Shown here piece after piece: positions 62,537 to 64,000 of a stretch of DNA of 64,000 nucleotides. The stretch spans positions 1 to 64,000 of the forward strand of contig CAIRCM010000004.1 in the NCBI GenBank assembly GCA_903877125.1, given 5' to 3'. The notes under the pieces were generated by a model. The model saw only the letters and a list, made by a program, of their open reading frames with translations. It did not search any database and was not told where the DNA came from. The translations under genes were made by a program, and so were the position numbers. The stretch comes from an uncultured Acetobacteraceae bacterium. Its GTDB lineage: Bacteria; Pseudomonadota; Alphaproteobacteria; Acetobacterales; Acetobacteraceae. Positions within the stretch are counted from its first letter, which is position 1. Each line of letters begins with the position of its first letter.

Positions 62537-63569
62537 TCCGATCGCCGGCCAGTGGCCGCAGGCGATAGTGGCTGACGCCCCATTCCGAGCCTTCGGCGTG
62601 GCCGAAAAGTCCTGCCGTGGCAAGGAAGAACATCCGCCAGCGCCGGCGCCATAAGGCCGCGTCGGGGCCGTACACCGATCGCAGGACATCGCGGATCGCC
62701 GCTTCGTTGCGATCGAAATTCGCCAACCAGTCTTGGGCGGTGCGCGCGTAGTGCGTGCCGCTCCACCGCCAATCCTGCTCAACGTCGAACGCGTGGGCAA
62801 CATGGCGCAACAGGCCATGGCTTGGCATGATGCCACCGGTGAAGAAATGCTGCGCGATCCAGTCCGCCTTGTCGTCGGCGTCGAACCGATAGGGTGTGCT
62901 GCGGTGACTGAACACGTGCAGGAAGAGCCGCCCATCGGGGCGCAACCAACCGTGCACGCGGCGCAGCAAAGCCGCCCAGTTCGTCATATGCTCGAACATC
63001 TCCACCGACACGACACGATCGAACCGGGTGTCGATTGCAAAATCGTTCATATCGGCGGTGACGACACACAGGTTCGACAGACCGCGAGCCGCCGCCGTCT
63101 GCTCGATATAGGCACGTTGGGACTGGGAGTTGGAAACGGCCGTGATCCGGGATGACGGGAAGCGCGCCGCCATCCACAACGACAACGATCCCCACCCGCA
63201 ACCGAGTTCCAGGACGTCCTGACCGTCCTGCAGGTCGGCGTTGTCGGCGGTTGCACAAAGGGCGCGATCTTCCGCCATGTCGAGCGTATCGCCATCCTGG
63301 TAGAGGCAGCAGGAGTATTTACGGTTCCGACCAAGCACCAAACCGAAAAACGACGGCGGGACTTCGTAGTGCTGCGTGTTGGCGGCATCGGGACGCACGG
63401 CGACGGGATGGTTCGCCATCATACGGGCAAACGCCACATCACCCATGGCGTCATGATCCGCCAACCTGCGGCGGGTGCGATCGACCAGCCAGGAAATGCC
63501 GGAACTGGTCAATGCATCGGGCAGCGGCAGCCGCTCGACCAGACCAGCCGCGGTGGCGATCAGTGTCAT
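62460..63569 (-). CDS. cfa: Cyclopropane-fatty-acyl-phospholipid synthase family methyltransferase
   Basis: A 369-residue SAM-dependent methyltransferase that should add a methylene group to unsaturated membrane lipids. Motif I is V-L-E-L-G-C-G-W-G-S-L, followed by V-S-N-S-Q-S-Q, E-M-F-E-H-M and Y-A-R-T-A-Q-D-W. Y-S-C-C-L-Y-Q-D-G-D-T-L resembles the CFA substrate loop. AGGAGG precedes ATG 63567-63569. The start overlaps the stop of the DUF1295 gene by four bases (ATGA). The last 26 residues lie antisense to the tandem LLM gene; the tail looks like extra sequence. Confidence 0.88.
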   Translation of the reverse strand: MTLIATAAGLVERLPLPDALTSSGISWLVDRTRRRLADHDAMGDVAFARMMANHPVAVRPDAANTQHYEVPPSFFGLVLGRNRKYSCCLYQDGDTLDMAEDRALCATADNADLQDGQDVLELGCGWGSLSLWMAARFPSSRITAVSNSQSQRAYIEQTAAARGLSNLCVVTADMNDFAIDTRFDRVVSVEMFEHMTNWAALLRRVHGWLRPDGRLFLHVFSHRSTPYRFDADDKADWIAQHFFTGGIMPSHGLLRHVAHAFDVEQDWRWSGTHYARTAQDWLANFDRNEAAIRDVLRSVYGPDAALWRRRWRMFFLATAGLFGHAEGSEWGVSHYRLRPLAGDRIKPLSSTLPNDPVSATPHLPSPRAG

Positions 63570-64000
63570 GACGAGGTCCTCCTGCGGATTCCGGGAAAAA
63601 ACGCGCTGACCTGCTGCTGATAGGCACGATAGGCATCGCCGCGGGTGCGCAGCATATGTTGTTCCAGCAATGGGATGCCTGACACGTGCACAAGCAGCCA
63701 ATACATGAACGCCGGGCCCGACAGGGCCAGCCACGCCAGATCGAGGCGGGAAAAATCGATCGCGAGCAGCGGATAGGCGAACCAGCCCAGCCACTCGAAG
63801 AAATAGTTCGGGTGGCGGCTCAAACGCCAAAGTCCGGCGTCGCAGACCCGTCCCTTGAACTGGCGCAGTTGCGCATCCGCGATCCCCTCGCCCGCGATGC
63901 CCACGATCAGCACCGCGATGCCAAGCATATCCTGCGCTCGGGGAAACGGATCGGGATTGGCCGCCGCGAGCCCCATCGACAGCGTGAGCAGCGCGGCGGC
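63566..64000 (-). CDS. DUF1295 (steroid 5-alpha-reductase-like) membrane protein, partial
   Basis: The N-terminal part lies beyond the window edge; 144 residues are seen in the frame. Hydrophobic helices and the R-H-P-N-Y-F-F-E-W-L-G-W motif place it in DUF1295, a family of unknown function with the methyltransferase-like C-terminal half of steroid reductases. The S-G-I-P-L-L-E-Q-H-M motif and the S-A-F-F-P-G tail agree. Coupled to cfa by ATGA overlap, which suggests a joint role in membrane lipid modification. Confidence 0.85.
   Translation of the reverse strand, partial: AAALLTLSMGLAAANPDPFPRAQDMLGIAVLIVGIAGEGIADAQLRQFKGRVCDAGLWRLSRHPNYFFEWLGWFAYPLLAIDFSRLDLAWLALSGPAFMYWLLVHVSGIPLLEQHMLRTRGDAYRAYQQQVSAFFPGIRRRTSS

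Overview
This is a GC-rich bacterial chromosome segment. It most likely comes from an alphaproteobacterium, with an Acetobacteraceae/Rhodospirillales flavour. The main support is the rne / amidase / mrcA / prfB block, secG-pyrG, proA-nadD-rsfS, an RNase E with a long acidic insert in its S1 domain, a Hint_2-type protein, and many CoA-transferase, luciferase-like monooxygenase (LLM) and RidA genes. The lineage is inferred from gene content only. I saw no tRNA, rRNA, CRISPR array, prophage or complete IS element.

Layout. 1-1093: the end of a TPR protein, then a patch of dispersed repeats with a GIY-YIG nuclease relic. 1094-5861: prfB (with an intact +1 programmed frameshift site), mrcA and a Tat-type amidase, all on the minus strand. 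6081-12529: NimA-like oxidoreductase, msrB, a PEP-CTERM protein, rne and an aldo/keto reductase. 12536-22048: DUF3829 protein, exported class II aldolase-like protein, LLM monooxygenase, NYN-domain protein, DUF4139 protein, thiolase, hotdog thioesterase, CBS protein. 22205-29038: CaiB-type CoA transferase, orphan DNA methyltransferase and a tight LLM / TauD / LLM / NIPSNAP operon. 29123-36514: Yip1 protein, SDR, Uma2 nuclease, MoaD-like protein, a molybdenum hydroxylase large subunit, a polysaccharide flippase and a PhyH-like dioxygenase. 36659-43512: secG, pyrG, RidA and a complete branched-chain-amino-acid-type ABC transporter. 43552-51241: TauD-like dioxygenase, DMT exporter, Hint protein, glnS, FAS1/MaoC-type hydratase, rsfS, nadD, proA. 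51641-54468: serine hydrolase, a broken glycosyltransferase-like gene, a hypothetical membrane protein. 54610-64000: mmsB, acyl-CoA synthetase, a minus-strand operon of monooxygenase / lyase / hydrolase / RidA, a RebB-family (R-body) protein coupled to two tandem LLM genes, and a cyclopropane-fatty-acid synthase with a DUF1295 membrane protein running off the edge.

The most unusual features are non-coding. Four copies of an exactly 100-bp element (7311, 14504, 19900, 51463) have imperfect terminal inverted repeats, a palindromic left half and TA dinucleotides at the ends, as expected of an IS630/Tc1-mariner-type MITE. A fifth, unrelated 135-bp element (23476) has perfect 12-bp terminal repeats. 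In three cases the right end of an element forms the TAG stop codon of the neighbouring gene. Most convergent gene pairs leave only 3-6 bp between stop codons. Among genes, the RebB/LLM pair, the LLM/TauD/NIPSNAP operon and the orphan molybdenum hydroxylase with its own MoaD-like protein are the best candidates for undescribed functions.
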